Below, piece by piece: positions 28,553 through 35,220 of a DNA stretch of 35,220 bases. Source of the stretch: Syntrophorhabdaceae bacterium (GTDB taxonomy: Bacteria; Desulfobacterota; Syntrophorhabdia; Syntrophorhabdales; Syntrophorhabdaceae); contig DATKMQ010000050.1 of assembly GCA_035541755.1 (NCBI GenBank), forward strand, positions 1 to 35,220. Reading direction: 5' to 3'. A program made the translations under genes and the position numbers. The notes below the pieces were generated by a model. That model was given only the letters and a program-made list of their open reading frames with translations, did no database searches and was not told the DNA's origin. Numbering within the stretch: the first letter of the stretch is position 1; each line of letters opens with the position of its first letter.

Positions 28553-30043
28553 ATGGGAAAGGTTTTTCTCGTAGGCGCGGGACCGGGCGACCTCAAGCTC
28601 ATTACTTTGAGGGGCCTCGAGCTTATACAGGTTGCCGATTCGGTCATCTATGATAACCTCGTCAACAAAGAGCTCCTGCGTTTCGCCAAGAAAGGTGCCG
28701 AGCTCATATATGTGGGAAAAGCTGCATCCCGGCACGAACTTCCACAACCGGACATTAATGCCCTCCTCGTGAATGAAGCAAGAAACGTGAACGTGGTTGT
28801 CCGGCTCAAAGGAGGCGATCCCTTTATTTTCGGTAGAGGCGGAGAAGAAGCCGAATACCTTATCGAGCGCGGCATTGATTTCGAAATCGTCCCCGGCGTT
28901 ACCTCCGCAATATCGGTGCCGGCGTACGCTGGCATACCGCTCACTCACAGAAATTACGCTTCAACGGTGGCTTTCGTCACAGGACACGAAGACGAAAAAA
29001 AGGGAGAGTCGACTATCAGGTGGCGCGAGCTTGCCCAAGGTCCCGATACGCTCGTATTCCTCATGGGTATCAAGAATTTGAAGGCCATCCAGGAAAGACT
29101 CATCACACAAGGCAGGGATCCCAAGACCCCGGCATGCGTGATCACTTCGGGGACATTGCCGGAACAGAAGGTGGTCGCGGGTGCCCTCAAGGATATCTGC
29201 GCGTTGGCCCGGCGGGAAAAGGTAAAGCCACCCGGCATCATCATCGTCGGTCAAGTCGTTAAACTCAGGAAGATTCTCACGTGGTATGAACAAAAACCCT
29301 TTTACGGGAAAACGATCCTCGTTACGCGCGCTGCTCATCAATCGAGAAAGTTCGGCGAACTCCTCACGGAAAAAGGGGCGTCTGTGGTCTATGTCCCCAC
29401 CATCGAGATTGTCCCCATAGAACCCAACACAAGACTAAGGCGGGCCATAGACGAGATTTCAGATTACTACGCCGTTCTATTTACGAGCGTCAACAGCGTC
29501 TCGATATTTTTCAATGATCTTATGGCAGCCGGCAGGGACGCACGTGTGCTTAAGGGCGTTAAGATCATCCCCATCGGCCAGGCAACGGCGGCACTCCTCG
29601 AAACCAGGGGTATCACGCCGGACCTCATGCCCGAAACCTTCACCGCGGAAGGTATCATCGCCGTGCTCGAGCGGGAACAGATTAAGAGGAAGAGGTTCCT
29701 TTTGCCGAGGGCGGAAGAAGCCCGCGATGTCCTGGTGGAATATATTCGAGACAAAGGCGCCTTATGCGACGTCATCCCCATCTATCGGGCCAATCTGCCT
29801 CGAAAGGTTGCGGCTATTCATGAACGATTCGACGTAGCCACCTTTACAAGCTCATCGACGGTAAACAATTTCGTGACCCTTTACGGAAAGAAAACCCTTG
29901 GCAAAGCGGTTGTGGCCTCCATCGGGCCGGTAACGAGCGAAGCCTTACGAAAACACGACATACGCGTTCATGTCGAAGCAACCAGGTACGATATATCGGG
30001 ACTCGTCGAAGCCATGGAAGCTTATTTCTTGAGAAAGAGATGA
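28553..30043 (+). CDS. cobA-hemD: uroporphyrinogen-III C-methyltransferase / uroporphyrinogen-III synthase fusion
   Basis: A 496-residue bifunctional tetrapyrrole enzyme. Residues 1-240 are SAM-dependent uroporphyrinogen-III methyltransferase (VFLVGAGPGDLKLITLRG, VIYDNLVN, VRLKGGDPFIFGRGGEEAE, GVTSAISVPAYAGIPLTHR). Residues about 250-496 are HemD, which closes and inverts ring D (TILVTRAAHQSRKFGELL, YYAVLFTSVNSV, FTAEGIIAVLE, FTSSSTVNNFV). Together they turn hydroxymethylbilane into precorrin-2 for sirohaem, cobalamin or d1-type haem. The start was chosen at 28553, where the family sequence begins; an in-frame ATG at 28472 would add 27 unrelated residues. No other haem or cobalamin gene is in the window. 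The end is 6 bases from the convergent radical SAM gene. Confidence 0.95.
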   Translation: MGKVFLVGAGPGDLKLITLRGLELIQVADSVIYDNLVNKELLRFAKKGAELIYVGKAASRHELPQPDINALLVNEARNVNVVVRLKGGDPFIFGRGGEEAEYLIERGIDFEIVPGVTSAISVPAYAGIPLTHRNYASTVAFVTGHEDEKKGESTIRWRELAQGPDTLVFLMGIKNLKAIQERLITQGRDPKTPACVITSGTLPEQKVVAGALKDICALARREKVKPPGIIIVGQVVKLRKILTWYEQKPFYGKTILVTRAAHQSRKFGELLTEKGASVVYVPTIEIVPIEPNTRLRRAIDEISDYYAVLFTSVNSVSIFFNDLMAAGRDARVLKGVKIIPIGQATAALLETRGITPDLMPETFTAEGIIAVLEREQIKRKRFLLPRAEEARDVLVEYIRDKGALCDVIPIYRANLPRKVAAIHERFDVATFTSSSTVNNFVTLYGKKTLGKAVVASIGPVTSEALRKHDIRVHVEATRYDISGLVEAMEAYFLRKR

Positions 30044-30049
30044 GAAGAC

Positions 30050-31207
30050 TTAGATGTAGTTCTCGAGAAACAGGGAAATTGCCTTTTCGACGCTGCCGGG
30101 ATCTCTTGACTCCATTTCCCTCATGTTCTTTTGTATCCTGAAGTAGGTCAGTTCATCTTTCAGATCGTCGATGCTTCTGTACGTGCCAGATCTTCTACCG
30201 AACCGGTAGACCAATCTCTCATCGTCATTCAAGGCAAAATAGCTGTCGATGACGGACAGCATCTTATCCTTGTCATGGGGAAGTCCGCCGTCGACGTCTT
30301 CCAAGAGATTCAGAATGTGGTCACTCTTAACCGTACTCGTAATATCTTGCAGGCCTTCTATGAGGAGCCTTTCCTCTCGGAGAATGTCTTCCTCGGTGGG
30401 AAGCACAAAATCGCCCGCCTTTAGCTTCTCATAGAGAGGCATGTTTCTCAGCACCTTAAGCGTCCGCAGTCTGATAAAATCCGGGTTGATCTTGTTAAGC
30501 GCGTCTGCCGTTTCTTGAGCGTGCTCCTTCCACCAGGTTTTTCCACCCAGGCCGAGCATGACATACTCTGAAAGCTCAATTCCCGATTCTTTAATCCTTA
30601 ATCCGGCCTCGATATGTCCGGCCTTGGTCACGCCCTTATTCATGTATTCCAGAAGCATGTCGCTTCCCGATTCGAGACCGACGTGAAGCCGGGTCAATCC
30701 GGACTCCTTCAGTCTCTTAAGACCATTCGTGGATAGCCGTTTTGCGACCGTGCTAGAGCGCGCGTAAGAAGTCACCCGCTCGATCGTGGGGAACGTCTCT
30801 TTGAGGTACGTGAGCGCCTGAACGAACACGTCGGGATTCATGGTCAGTGAATTGGCGTCCTGGATAAAGACGTGCCTGCCCCCGAAATATTTCCAGACGG
30901 CAACGCCTTTGTAGCACTCATTTATGATATAACTCGAGAAGATCTCTTCGACGAGAGATTCGGTAATGCGTCCGCCGTAGCCTTTTTCCAGAGAGATTTC
31001 TTCGATGTTGTCGCAAATGGCTTTTACAGTATCGATGTCCTTCTTGATATCTTCAAGTCTACGTTTCTCAAACTTTCTACCTTTGTAGAGATGACAGAAA
31101 GCGCACCTGTTCCATGTGCAATTTCTGGTAAACCTTATGAGGAGACTGTACGCTTCGTTTGGCGGCCTGATCGGGCCGATGTCGTATCGCAATGACCCGC
31201 TACTCAT
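30050..31207 (-). CDS. radical SAM protein (COG1032-like)
   Basis: 385 residues. The [4Fe-4S] ligands are C30-x4-C35-x2-C38 in FTRNCTWNRCAFCHLYKG, a cluster spacing seen in a COG1032/Elp3-like subgroup with CTWN[RK]C. The radical SAM barrel follows (EISLEKGYGGRI; SYARSSTVAKRL; LTRLHVGLESGSDMLLEYMNKG; YVMLGLGGKTWWKEHA). The C-terminal helical part (about 270-385) has no feature I recognise. There is no cobalamin-binding or TRAM domain. The reaction is unknown. The ATG overlaps the end of the small basic gene by 8 bases and has only a weak ribosome site, so translation is probably coupled. It converges on cobA-hemD. Confidence 0.9.
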   Translation of the reverse strand: MSSGSLRYDIGPIRPPNEAYSLLIRFTRNCTWNRCAFCHLYKGRKFEKRRLEDIKKDIDTVKAICDNIEEISLEKGYGGRITESLVEEIFSSYIINECYKGVAVWKYFGGRHVFIQDANSLTMNPDVFVQALTYLKETFPTIERVTSYARSSTVAKRLSTNGLKRLKESGLTRLHVGLESGSDMLLEYMNKGVTKAGHIEAGLRIKESGIELSEYVMLGLGGKTWWKEHAQETADALNKINPDFIRLRTLKVLRNMPLYEKLKAGDFVLPTEEDILREERLLIEGLQDITSTVKSDHILNLLEDVDGGLPHDKDKMLSVIDSYFALNDDERLVYRFGRRSGTYRSIDDLKDELTYFRIQKNMREMESRDPGSVEKAISLFLENYI

Positions 31208-31331
31208 TCCTGTCTACATGGATAGGAAAAGCCGGGGTAGACTGTTTGGACAGGATCTTCTTCCTTCTCTTTGCCTGACTGGTTTTCTTTCTCTTTCTCC
31301 GAAGCTCAGTTTTCTTCGTATTTGACGGCAT
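31200..31331 (-). CDS. 43-residue highly basic small protein
   Basis: MPSNTKKTELRRKRKKTSQA is followed by a further basic stretch and a STPAFPIHVDRNE tail; 15 of 43 residues are Lys or Arg. The ATG at 31329-31331 is preceded by a very strong Shine-Dalgarno sequence (AAGGAGGAGG, minus strand). The frame is open further up to 31385, but no ribosome site supports that. The TAG stop overlaps the radical SAM start by 8 bases. It resembles short basic proteins that bind RNA or the ribosome, and I recall similar hypothetical proteins ending in TPAFPI-like tails, but I assign no function. It could be a substrate or partner of the radical SAM enzyme. Confidence 0.65.
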   Translation of the reverse strand: MPSNTKKTELRRKRKKTSQAKRRKKILSKQSTPAFPIHVDRNE

Positions 31332-31367
31332 TGCCTCCTCCTTTTTCCGGGTACAGACTCGCTTCTT

Positions 31368-31385
31368 GTGGGCTTTAAGTCCCAC
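31368..31385 (-). repeat. inverted repeat upstream of the small basic gene
   Basis: GTGGG (31368-31372) and CCCAC (31381-31385) flank a CTTTAAG core that is itself nearly palindromic. It lies about 37 bases before the small-gene ATG, in its probable leader or operator. Confidence 0.4.
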
Positions 31386-31718
31386 GATGTCGGTTAGTCA
31401 CGCGTAGGCAGCATCAAGGGATCAGGCCATGAGGCTTTATGTCCCGTGCTTTTCGCATTTCACAGCCGTTCTCCGCGTAACCGCATCAACATACCACACA
31501 ACCTCAATGTTTTCAAGGGAATATATCGGACCGGTGCAGATGTAAAGACAACCTAAGCCTGCCTGCACATCTTACGGAGAGCACCCAAGGCATGACGGAT
31601 GTCACAAACAATATGGGCGTAGCCACCGCAAAAGCATTGACAACCAAACGGCCTTGGTAAATAATCAAATCAAATAGGAGCTGCCGGGCATGTTGTCCAA
31701 AGGAAAGGAGGCTAATCC
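31386..31718. other. divergent non-coding region between the small basic gene and the Panacea gene
   Basis: About 330 bases without a credible gene. I see a GTGCAG (near 31535) / CTGCAC (near 31563) inverted repeat and, on the right side, a promoter for the Panacea gene. No convincing promoter for the leftward small gene was found. Confidence 0.5.
31637..31665 (+). promoter_or_regulatory. promoter of the Panacea-domain gene
   Basis: TTGACA (31637-31642), exactly 17 bases, AATAAT (31660-31665). The predicted start is about 31672, giving a 47-base leader with an AAGGAGG ribosome site at 31704-31710, 8 bases before the GTG start. Confidence 0.6.
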
Positions 31719-32276
31719 GTGAAGTCCATACACTCCGTATTCGACATTGCCGATTACTTTCTCTGCGTGGCCGACGAGATGGGCTCACCCATAAGCAACC
31801 GGACGCTTCAGGAGGTGGTTTACCTTGCTCAGGCATGGCATCTCGGCATTTTCAAAACACCCCTCTTTGACGAAGATTTCCAGGCCTGGGACCATGGACC
31901 GGTGATCCCCGAACTTTACCAGCTATACAGAGAGTATAAACGTTTCGGGTATAAACCCGCAGTGAACAGGCTATCCGGAGCGCCCAACACGGAGAACAAA
32001 AAAAAGCTGCTCCAGGCGGTGGCGGAAGCCTATATGAGAGAGGACGGTTACGCATCCGGATACATCAGTGAAGAGCACGATCCTTGGCTAACAGCGCGAA
32101 AGACAAATACGTCGGACGGCTCCTATCATACTATTATTTCAAAGGATTCCATCCGGAAATATTATGAGAAGAAAATGGAACAGGCACATGCGGAAGCACG
32201 CCTGTCTTTAAACCGGATCGATGGGGCATCGCAAGCCCTTGAACCTGCTGACTATATCGCGCTTTGCCGCGACTAA
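31719..32276 (+). CDS. Panacea-domain (DUF4065 / SocA-GepA-like) protein
   Basis: 185 residues. The N-terminal two thirds match the Panacea domain: FDIADYFLCVADEMGSPISN at the start, LQEVVYLAQAWHL (normally LQKLLYYAQ..), PLFDEDFQAWDHGPVIPELY and a C-terminal helical part ending ...DGSYHTIISKDSIRKYY (the W..T..G....I.....IK.YF end of the family). Panacea proteins are the antitoxin part of many toxin-antitoxin pairs and include SocA, a ClpXP adaptor. No toxin-like gene is adjacent: left is divergent non-coding DNA, right is rpsB. It has its own promoter and a strong ribosome site, with a GTG start. It could be a domesticated, solitary regulator or a remnant of a TA pair. Confidence 0.85.
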   Translation: MKSIHSVFDIADYFLCVADEMGSPISNRTLQEVVYLAQAWHLGIFKTPLFDEDFQAWDHGPVIPELYQLYREYKRFGYKPAVNRLSGAPNTENKKKLLQAVAEAYMREDGYASGYISEEHDPWLTARKTNTSDGSYHTIISKDSIRKYYEKKMEQAHAEARLSLNRIDGASQALEPADYIALCRD

Positions 32277-32460
32277 CTCGATCCTGGCGGAAAGCTATCC
32301 TGAAAAATTCTCGCCCGTGTGACGCGACCATCAAGAAATTTGAGAGAGGCAATGGACCTTTGAATCACCACACAATTGCGAAGAGGAGCCCTTCAAGAAC
32401 CCCCGTACTCCACCTACGGTCTTTGAAGCGTCTCATTTAGCCCAATCCCCCACAATTTGC
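32277..32460. other. non-coding stretch after the Panacea gene, with an imperfect hairpin
   Basis: No gene is seen. An imperfect long hairpin at 32391-32428 (CTTCAAGA / TCTTTGAAG with one bulge, then CCGTA / TACGG around a 7-base loop) may end the Panacea transcript. It is followed only by CGTCTCATTTAG, without a real T-tract. Confidence 0.4.
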
Positions 32461-32489
32461 TTGAAATACTGAATGATATATGATATTTA
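32461..32489 (+). promoter_or_regulatory. rpsB operon promoter (extended -10)
   Basis: TTGAAA (32461-32466), exactly 17 bases, TATTTA (32484-32489) with the extended -10 TG at 32481-32482. The predicted start is about 32496, leaving a leader of about 95 bases. A TTGACA at 32521 has no -10 partner. Confidence 0.55.
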
Positions 32490-32510
32490 TACCTGCGTAG
32501 CAAATACACA

Positions 32511-32568
32511 CGCCTTTCAATTGACAACAAGGTGCGGTTATCCGTCTGTTGCCAAAGCGCGAAAGGCG
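32511..32568 (+). promoter_or_regulatory. structured leader upstream of rpsB (candidate S2 autoregulatory element)
   Basis: CGCCTTTC (32511-32518) is perfectly complementary to GAAAGGCG (32561-32568), and CAACA (32525-32529) inside the loop can pair with TGTTG (32547-32551). The structure ends about 12 bases before the AGGAGG ribosome site. Ribosomal protein S2 represses its own operon through the leader in other bacteria; whether this leader does so is inferred. Confidence 0.45.
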
Positions 32569-32590
32569 GAAGACGAAACCAGGAGGAAGC

Positions 32591-33385
32591 ATGTCAAATC
32601 TTACCATCAAACAATTGCTCGAGGCAGGGGTCCATTTCGGCCATCAGACCAAACGATGGAATCCCAAGATGAAACCGTACATTTTCGGAGCCAGAAACGG
32701 CATCTACATCATCGATCTGCAAAAGACCCTGAAGATGTTCAAAGAAGCCTACAACTTCGTTAAAGAGGTTGCTTCTCACAACGATTACATTCTGTTCGTG
32801 GGCACAAAGAAGCAGGCCCAGGAGGCAATAGCCGAGGAAGCCAAACGCTGCGGCGCCTTCTACGTGAACAACAGATGGCTCGGCGGCACCATGACCAACT
32901 TTCAGACCATCGAAAAGAGTCTGGACCGATTGAGAAAATATGAAGAGCTTAAAGAGAGTGATATTTACAAAGTACTTCCCAAGAAAGAGGCCATCGGTAT
33001 CGAGAAAGAAATCGAAAAACTGGAGAAAAACATAGGCGGCATCAAGGGCATGGAACGCCTTCCCGGGGCGCTTTTTGTGGTCGATCCAAAAAAGGAATAC
33101 ATAGCGGTCAAGGAGGCGAAAAAGCTCGGCATCCCAACCGTGGGGATTGTGGACACGAACTGCGATCCTGACGATATTGACTTCATCATCCCCGGTAACG
33201 ACGACGCGATCAGGGCCATTAAGCTCATCACCACAAAGATCTCTGATGCGGTTCTTGAGGGGAAAGCCCTTTACGTCGAAGAATTTCAGGGAAAGGAAGA
33301 AGGGCCCACTGAGGAACCCAAGCCCTTCGTGGATGAAAGTATTCTTGCAGAAGAGAAATACGACGATTTTGACACGAATTCGTGA
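32591..33385 (+). CDS. rpsB: 30S ribosomal protein S2
   Basis: 264 residues. The protein opens with [20 protein letters not shown] and [21 protein letters not shown], both universal in S2. It continues with [24 protein letters not shown] and the coiled-coil insertion (about 110-150), then [15 protein letters not shown] and [10 protein letters not shown]. The ATG at 32591 follows AGGAGG with 4-5 bases of spacing; the frame is open 14 codons further up to a TTG, but that would add unrelated residues. S2 joins the 30S subunit late. It is first in the rpsB-tsf-pyrH-frr operon. Confidence 0.97.
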   Translation: MSNLTIKQLLEAGVHFGHQTKRWNPKMKPYIFGARNGIYIIDLQKTLKMFKEAYNFVKEVASHNDYILFVGTKKQAQEAIAEEAKRCGAFYVNNRWLGGTMTNFQTIEKSLDRLRKYEELKESDIYKVLPKKEAIGIEKEIEKLEKNIGGIKGMERLPGALFVVDPKKEYIAVKEAKKLGIPTVGIVDTNCDPDDIDFIIPGNDDAIRAIKLITTKISDAVLEGKALYVEEFQGKEEGPTEEPKPFVDESILAEEKYDDFDTNS

Positions 33386-33397
33386 GGAGGAAATTTT

Positions 33398-34003
33398 ATG
33401 GACATCAGCGCGGAAGCCGTAAAGAAACTAAGAGAGAAGACTGGCGTCGGTCTTATGGACTGCAAAGAAGCTCTCAAACAATCAAGCGGTGACATGGAGA
33501 AGGCGATCGATTATCTGCGGGAGAAGGGGCTTGCCAAACTTCAGAAGCGGATGGGAAAAGTGGCATCCGAGGGCCTCATCGCATCATATATCCACACAGG
33601 CGGTAAGGTCGGGGTCATGGTCGAGGTGAACTGCGAGACCGATTTCGTTGCGAACACTAAGGATTTTCAGGAATTTACCCGCGACATCGCTATGCAGATA
33701 ACCGCAGCAAATCCGTTCTATGTAAAGCGGGAGGATGTGCCCCAGGACGTTATCGATAAGGAAAAAGAGATCTATCGGAAACAGGCCCTTGAGTCGGGAA
33801 AACCGGAAAAGATACTCGACAAGATTGCCGACGGCAAGGTTGAGAAATTCTATCAAGAAGTCTGTCTCATGGAGCAGTCCTTCATCAAGAACCCCGATAT
33901 TACGGTCAACGAGTTGCTCGAGGAGTTGATCGTGAAAATGGGGGAGAAAATCCTTGTCAATAGGTTTGTGAGGTTCCAGTTAGGGGAGACGATTGAAGAG
34001 TAA
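33398..34003 (+). CDS. tsf: elongation factor Ts
   Basis: 201 residues. It exchanges GDP for GTP on EF-Tu. The N-terminal UBA-like domain has VKKLREKTGVGLMDCKEALK (the TGAGMMDCKKAL signature) and GDMEKAIDYLREKGLA. The core domain has VMVEVNCETDFVA with the TDFV segment that contacts EF-Tu, and the C-terminal helices end in NRFVRFQLGE. It is the short form (about 200 residues, as in Thermus), lacking the duplicated second core half of the 283-residue E. coli protein. GAGGAGG precedes the ATG. It overlaps pyrH by 11 bases. Confidence 0.96.
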   Translation: MDISAEAVKKLREKTGVGLMDCKEALKQSSGDMEKAIDYLREKGLAKLQKRMGKVASEGLIASYIHTGGKVGVMVEVNCETDFVANTKDFQEFTRDIAMQITAANPFYVKREDVPQDVIDKEKEIYRKQALESGKPEKILDKIADGKVEKFYQEVCLMEQSFIKNPDITVNELLEELIVKMGEKILVNRFVRFQLGETIEE

Positions 34004-34712
34004 ACCTGCATACAAGAGGGTCCTCATCAAGCTGAGCGGCGAAGCCCTTATGGGAGAAGAGGGCTACGGTATTGATGAGACCGTGCTCACTGAAATCGCC
34101 GGCCAGATAAAAGAGATTCGCGCACTCGGTGTACAAATCGGCGTGGTGGTCGGCGGCGGCAATATCTATCGGGGAAAAACGGGGGAAACACTCGGAACAG
34201 ACCGCGTAACAGGCGACCACATGGGCATGCTCGCGACTGTCATCAACGGGCTCGCACTTAAGGCCGCACTCGAATCCCTTGATGTAGACGCAGGAGTCAT
34301 GACCGCTCTCAACATGGAGAAGATTGCCGAGCCGTTCGTGCAGCGGAGCGCCCTCAAACAGTTGAAAGAAGGCACGATCCTTATTTTTGCCTGTGGCACG
34401 GGCAATCCCTATTTTACCACAGACACCGCCGCTGCGCTGAGGGCTATTGAAATTAAGGCTGACATCCTGTTTAAGGCAACGAAAGTTGATGGCGTCTACG
34501 ATAAAGACCCAAAACTCCACAGAAACGCCCGGTTCCACCCTGAAATTTCTTATAATGACGTTCTCAAGAAAGACCTTCAGGTCATGGATCTGACGGCCAT
34601 AACCCTTTGCAAAGAGAACCGGCTTCCTATCGTTGTGCTCAACATGCAAAAAAAAGGTAACCTCAAAAAAGCAGTCCTCGGTGAACGCATCGGGACAATC
34701 GTGGGGAGGTAG
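33993..34712 (+). CDS. pyrH: UMP kinase (uridylate kinase)
   Basis: A 239-residue amino-acid-kinase-fold hexameric enzyme that phosphorylates UMP to UDP and is usually activated by GTP and inhibited by UTP. Motifs are [62 protein letters not shown] and [14 protein letters not shown]. The likely start is a TTG at 33993 within the end of tsf, with GGGGAGA 5-6 bases upstream; the next in-frame ATG (34050) would remove the conserved KLSGEAL. Two bases separate it from frr. Confidence 0.95.
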   Translation: MKSKPAYKRVLIKLSGEALMGEEGYGIDETVLTEIAGQIKEIRALGVQIGVVVGGGNIYRGKTGETLGTDRVTGDHMGMLATVINGLALKAALESLDVDAGVMTALNMEKIAEPFVQRSALKQLKEGTILIFACGTGNPYFTTDTAAALRAIEIKADILFKATKVDGVYDKDPKLHRNARFHPEISYNDVLKKDLQVMDLTAITLCKENRLPIVVLNMQKKGNLKKAVLGERIGTIVGR

Positions 34713-34714
34713 AC

Positions 34715-35220
34715 ATGAGTAATGAGGCTATTGGAGAACTTGAAGATAAACTCAAAAAATCTGTAGCCGCGCTCAAAAAGGATTTTTCCAAGTTGAGAAC
34801 TGGCGTCGCTTCGGTTTCTCTCATTGAAGACATTAAGATCGATTACTACAATCAGCCCACACCGCTTAATCAAGTAGCAACTATCGGGGTGCCTGACAGC
34901 AGGACCATAACCATCCAGCCGTGGGACAATTCGGTCATTATGGAAATCGAAAAGGCGATTCAAAAATCGGATCTCGGGGTGAATCCCCTATCTGACGGAA
35001 AGATCATCAGGCTCGCCTTCCCAAAACTTACCGAAGAACGAAGAAAGGAATTGACCAAACTCGGCAGCAAGATGCTTGAAAATACACGGGTCGCGATGAG
35101 GAACGTCCGGAGAGATATCAATGAGAAACTGAAGAAGATGGAGAAAGACAAGGTTCTCTCACAGGACGATCTGAGAAAGAGCCAGGATGAGGTACAGAAG
35201 ATGACCGACAGGTATATCGA
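34715..35220 (+). CDS. frr: ribosome recycling factor (3' end beyond the window)
   Basis: 168 residues are visible from ATG 34715 (ribosome site GGGGAGGT). The sequence has the RRF features [79 protein letters not shown] and [12 protein letters not shown], then [20 protein letters not shown] and the last helix. RRF with EF-G splits the post-termination ribosome. About 17 residues are missing at the C-terminus if the length is the usual 185. It is the last visible gene of the rpsB operon. Confidence 0.96.
   Translation, partial: MSNEAIGELEDKLKKSVAALKKDFSKLRTGVASVSLIEDIKIDYYNQPTPLNQVATIGVPDSRTITIQPWDNSVIMEIEKAIQKSDLGVNPLSDGKIIRLAFPKLTEERRKELTKLGSKMLENTRVAMRNVRRDINEKLKKMEKDKVLSQDDLRKSQDEVQKMTDRYI

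Noticed and set aside
31116-31325. 69-codon plus-strand frame over the radical SAM / small basic gene junction
   Set aside because: It is antisense to two coupled genes and lacks a ribosome site.
32521-32549. TTGACA at 32521 as the rpsB -35
   Set aside because: No -10-like hexamer lies 16-18 bases downstream, and the site is inside the putative leader structure.

Overview
The window looks like chromosome from a Gram-negative bacterium, most likely a deltaproteobacterium (Desulfobacterota, perhaps a Syntrophorhabdus-like syntroph). This rests on gene content (BamA, Skp, a complete lpxD-fabZ-lpxA-lpxB-msbA-waaA block, GerMN protein, NtrB-like hybrid kinase, futalosine/MTA-type deaminase) and on tightly packed operons with 1-26 bp overlaps. 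No species can be assigned from the sequence alone. I see no prophage, insertion sequence, CRISPR array, rRNA or tRNA.

Layout. 1-127 (-): N-terminus of a KdpD-like kinase. 128-488: non-coding, with a 53-bp repeat in two copies and hairpins. 489-3697 (+): tatD, an isochorismatase-family hydrolase, a GerMN protein and serS. 3675-11078 (-): hybrid histidine kinase, secD, secF and an unusual HD-domain/P-loop ATPase/HEAT protein that runs convergently into serS. 11288-16427 (+): ligA, an MTA/MTI phosphorylase, an MTA/SAH-type deaminase, a Mut7-C protein and an endonuclease III. 16534-28052 (+): outer membrane and lipid A block bamA, skp, lpxD, fabZ, lpxA, a Gfo/Idh oxidoreductase, lpxB, msbA, a DUF374 acyltransferase-like gene split by a frameshift at an A9 tract, waaA, then mazG with a terminator. 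28069-28272 (-): cold-shock gene. 28553-30043 (+): cobA-hemD fusion. 30050-31331 (-): a 43-residue basic protein coupled to a radical SAM gene. 31719-32276 (+): solitary Panacea (DUF4065) gene. 32591-35220 (+): rpsB, tsf, pyrH and frr (cut by the window end).

How they work together. The lipid A block holds most steps from UDP-acyl-GlcN to Kdo transfer plus the MsbA flippase, next to the machinery (BamA, Skp) that builds the outer membrane. It lacks a recognisable LpxC, LpxH/LpxI, LpxK or LpxL. secD/secF drive export of the same outer-membrane clients. The phosphorylase-deaminase pair fits removal of methylthioadenosine by way of methylthioinosine. rpsB-tsf-pyrH-frr is the classical translation/UMP kinase operon.

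Most worth a second look: (1) the -1 frameshift at A9 in the DUF374 gene, which could be a sequencing error, transcriptional or ribosomal slippage, or a phase-variable tract in lipid A acylation; (2) the HD-ATPase-HEAT protein; (3) three promoters whose predicted start falls on or within a few bases of the ATG (tatD, bamA, cobA-hemD), suggesting leaderless mRNAs; (4) the Asn-Tyr-Cys base-recognition motif in the phosphorylase, which suggests 6-oxopurine specificity.
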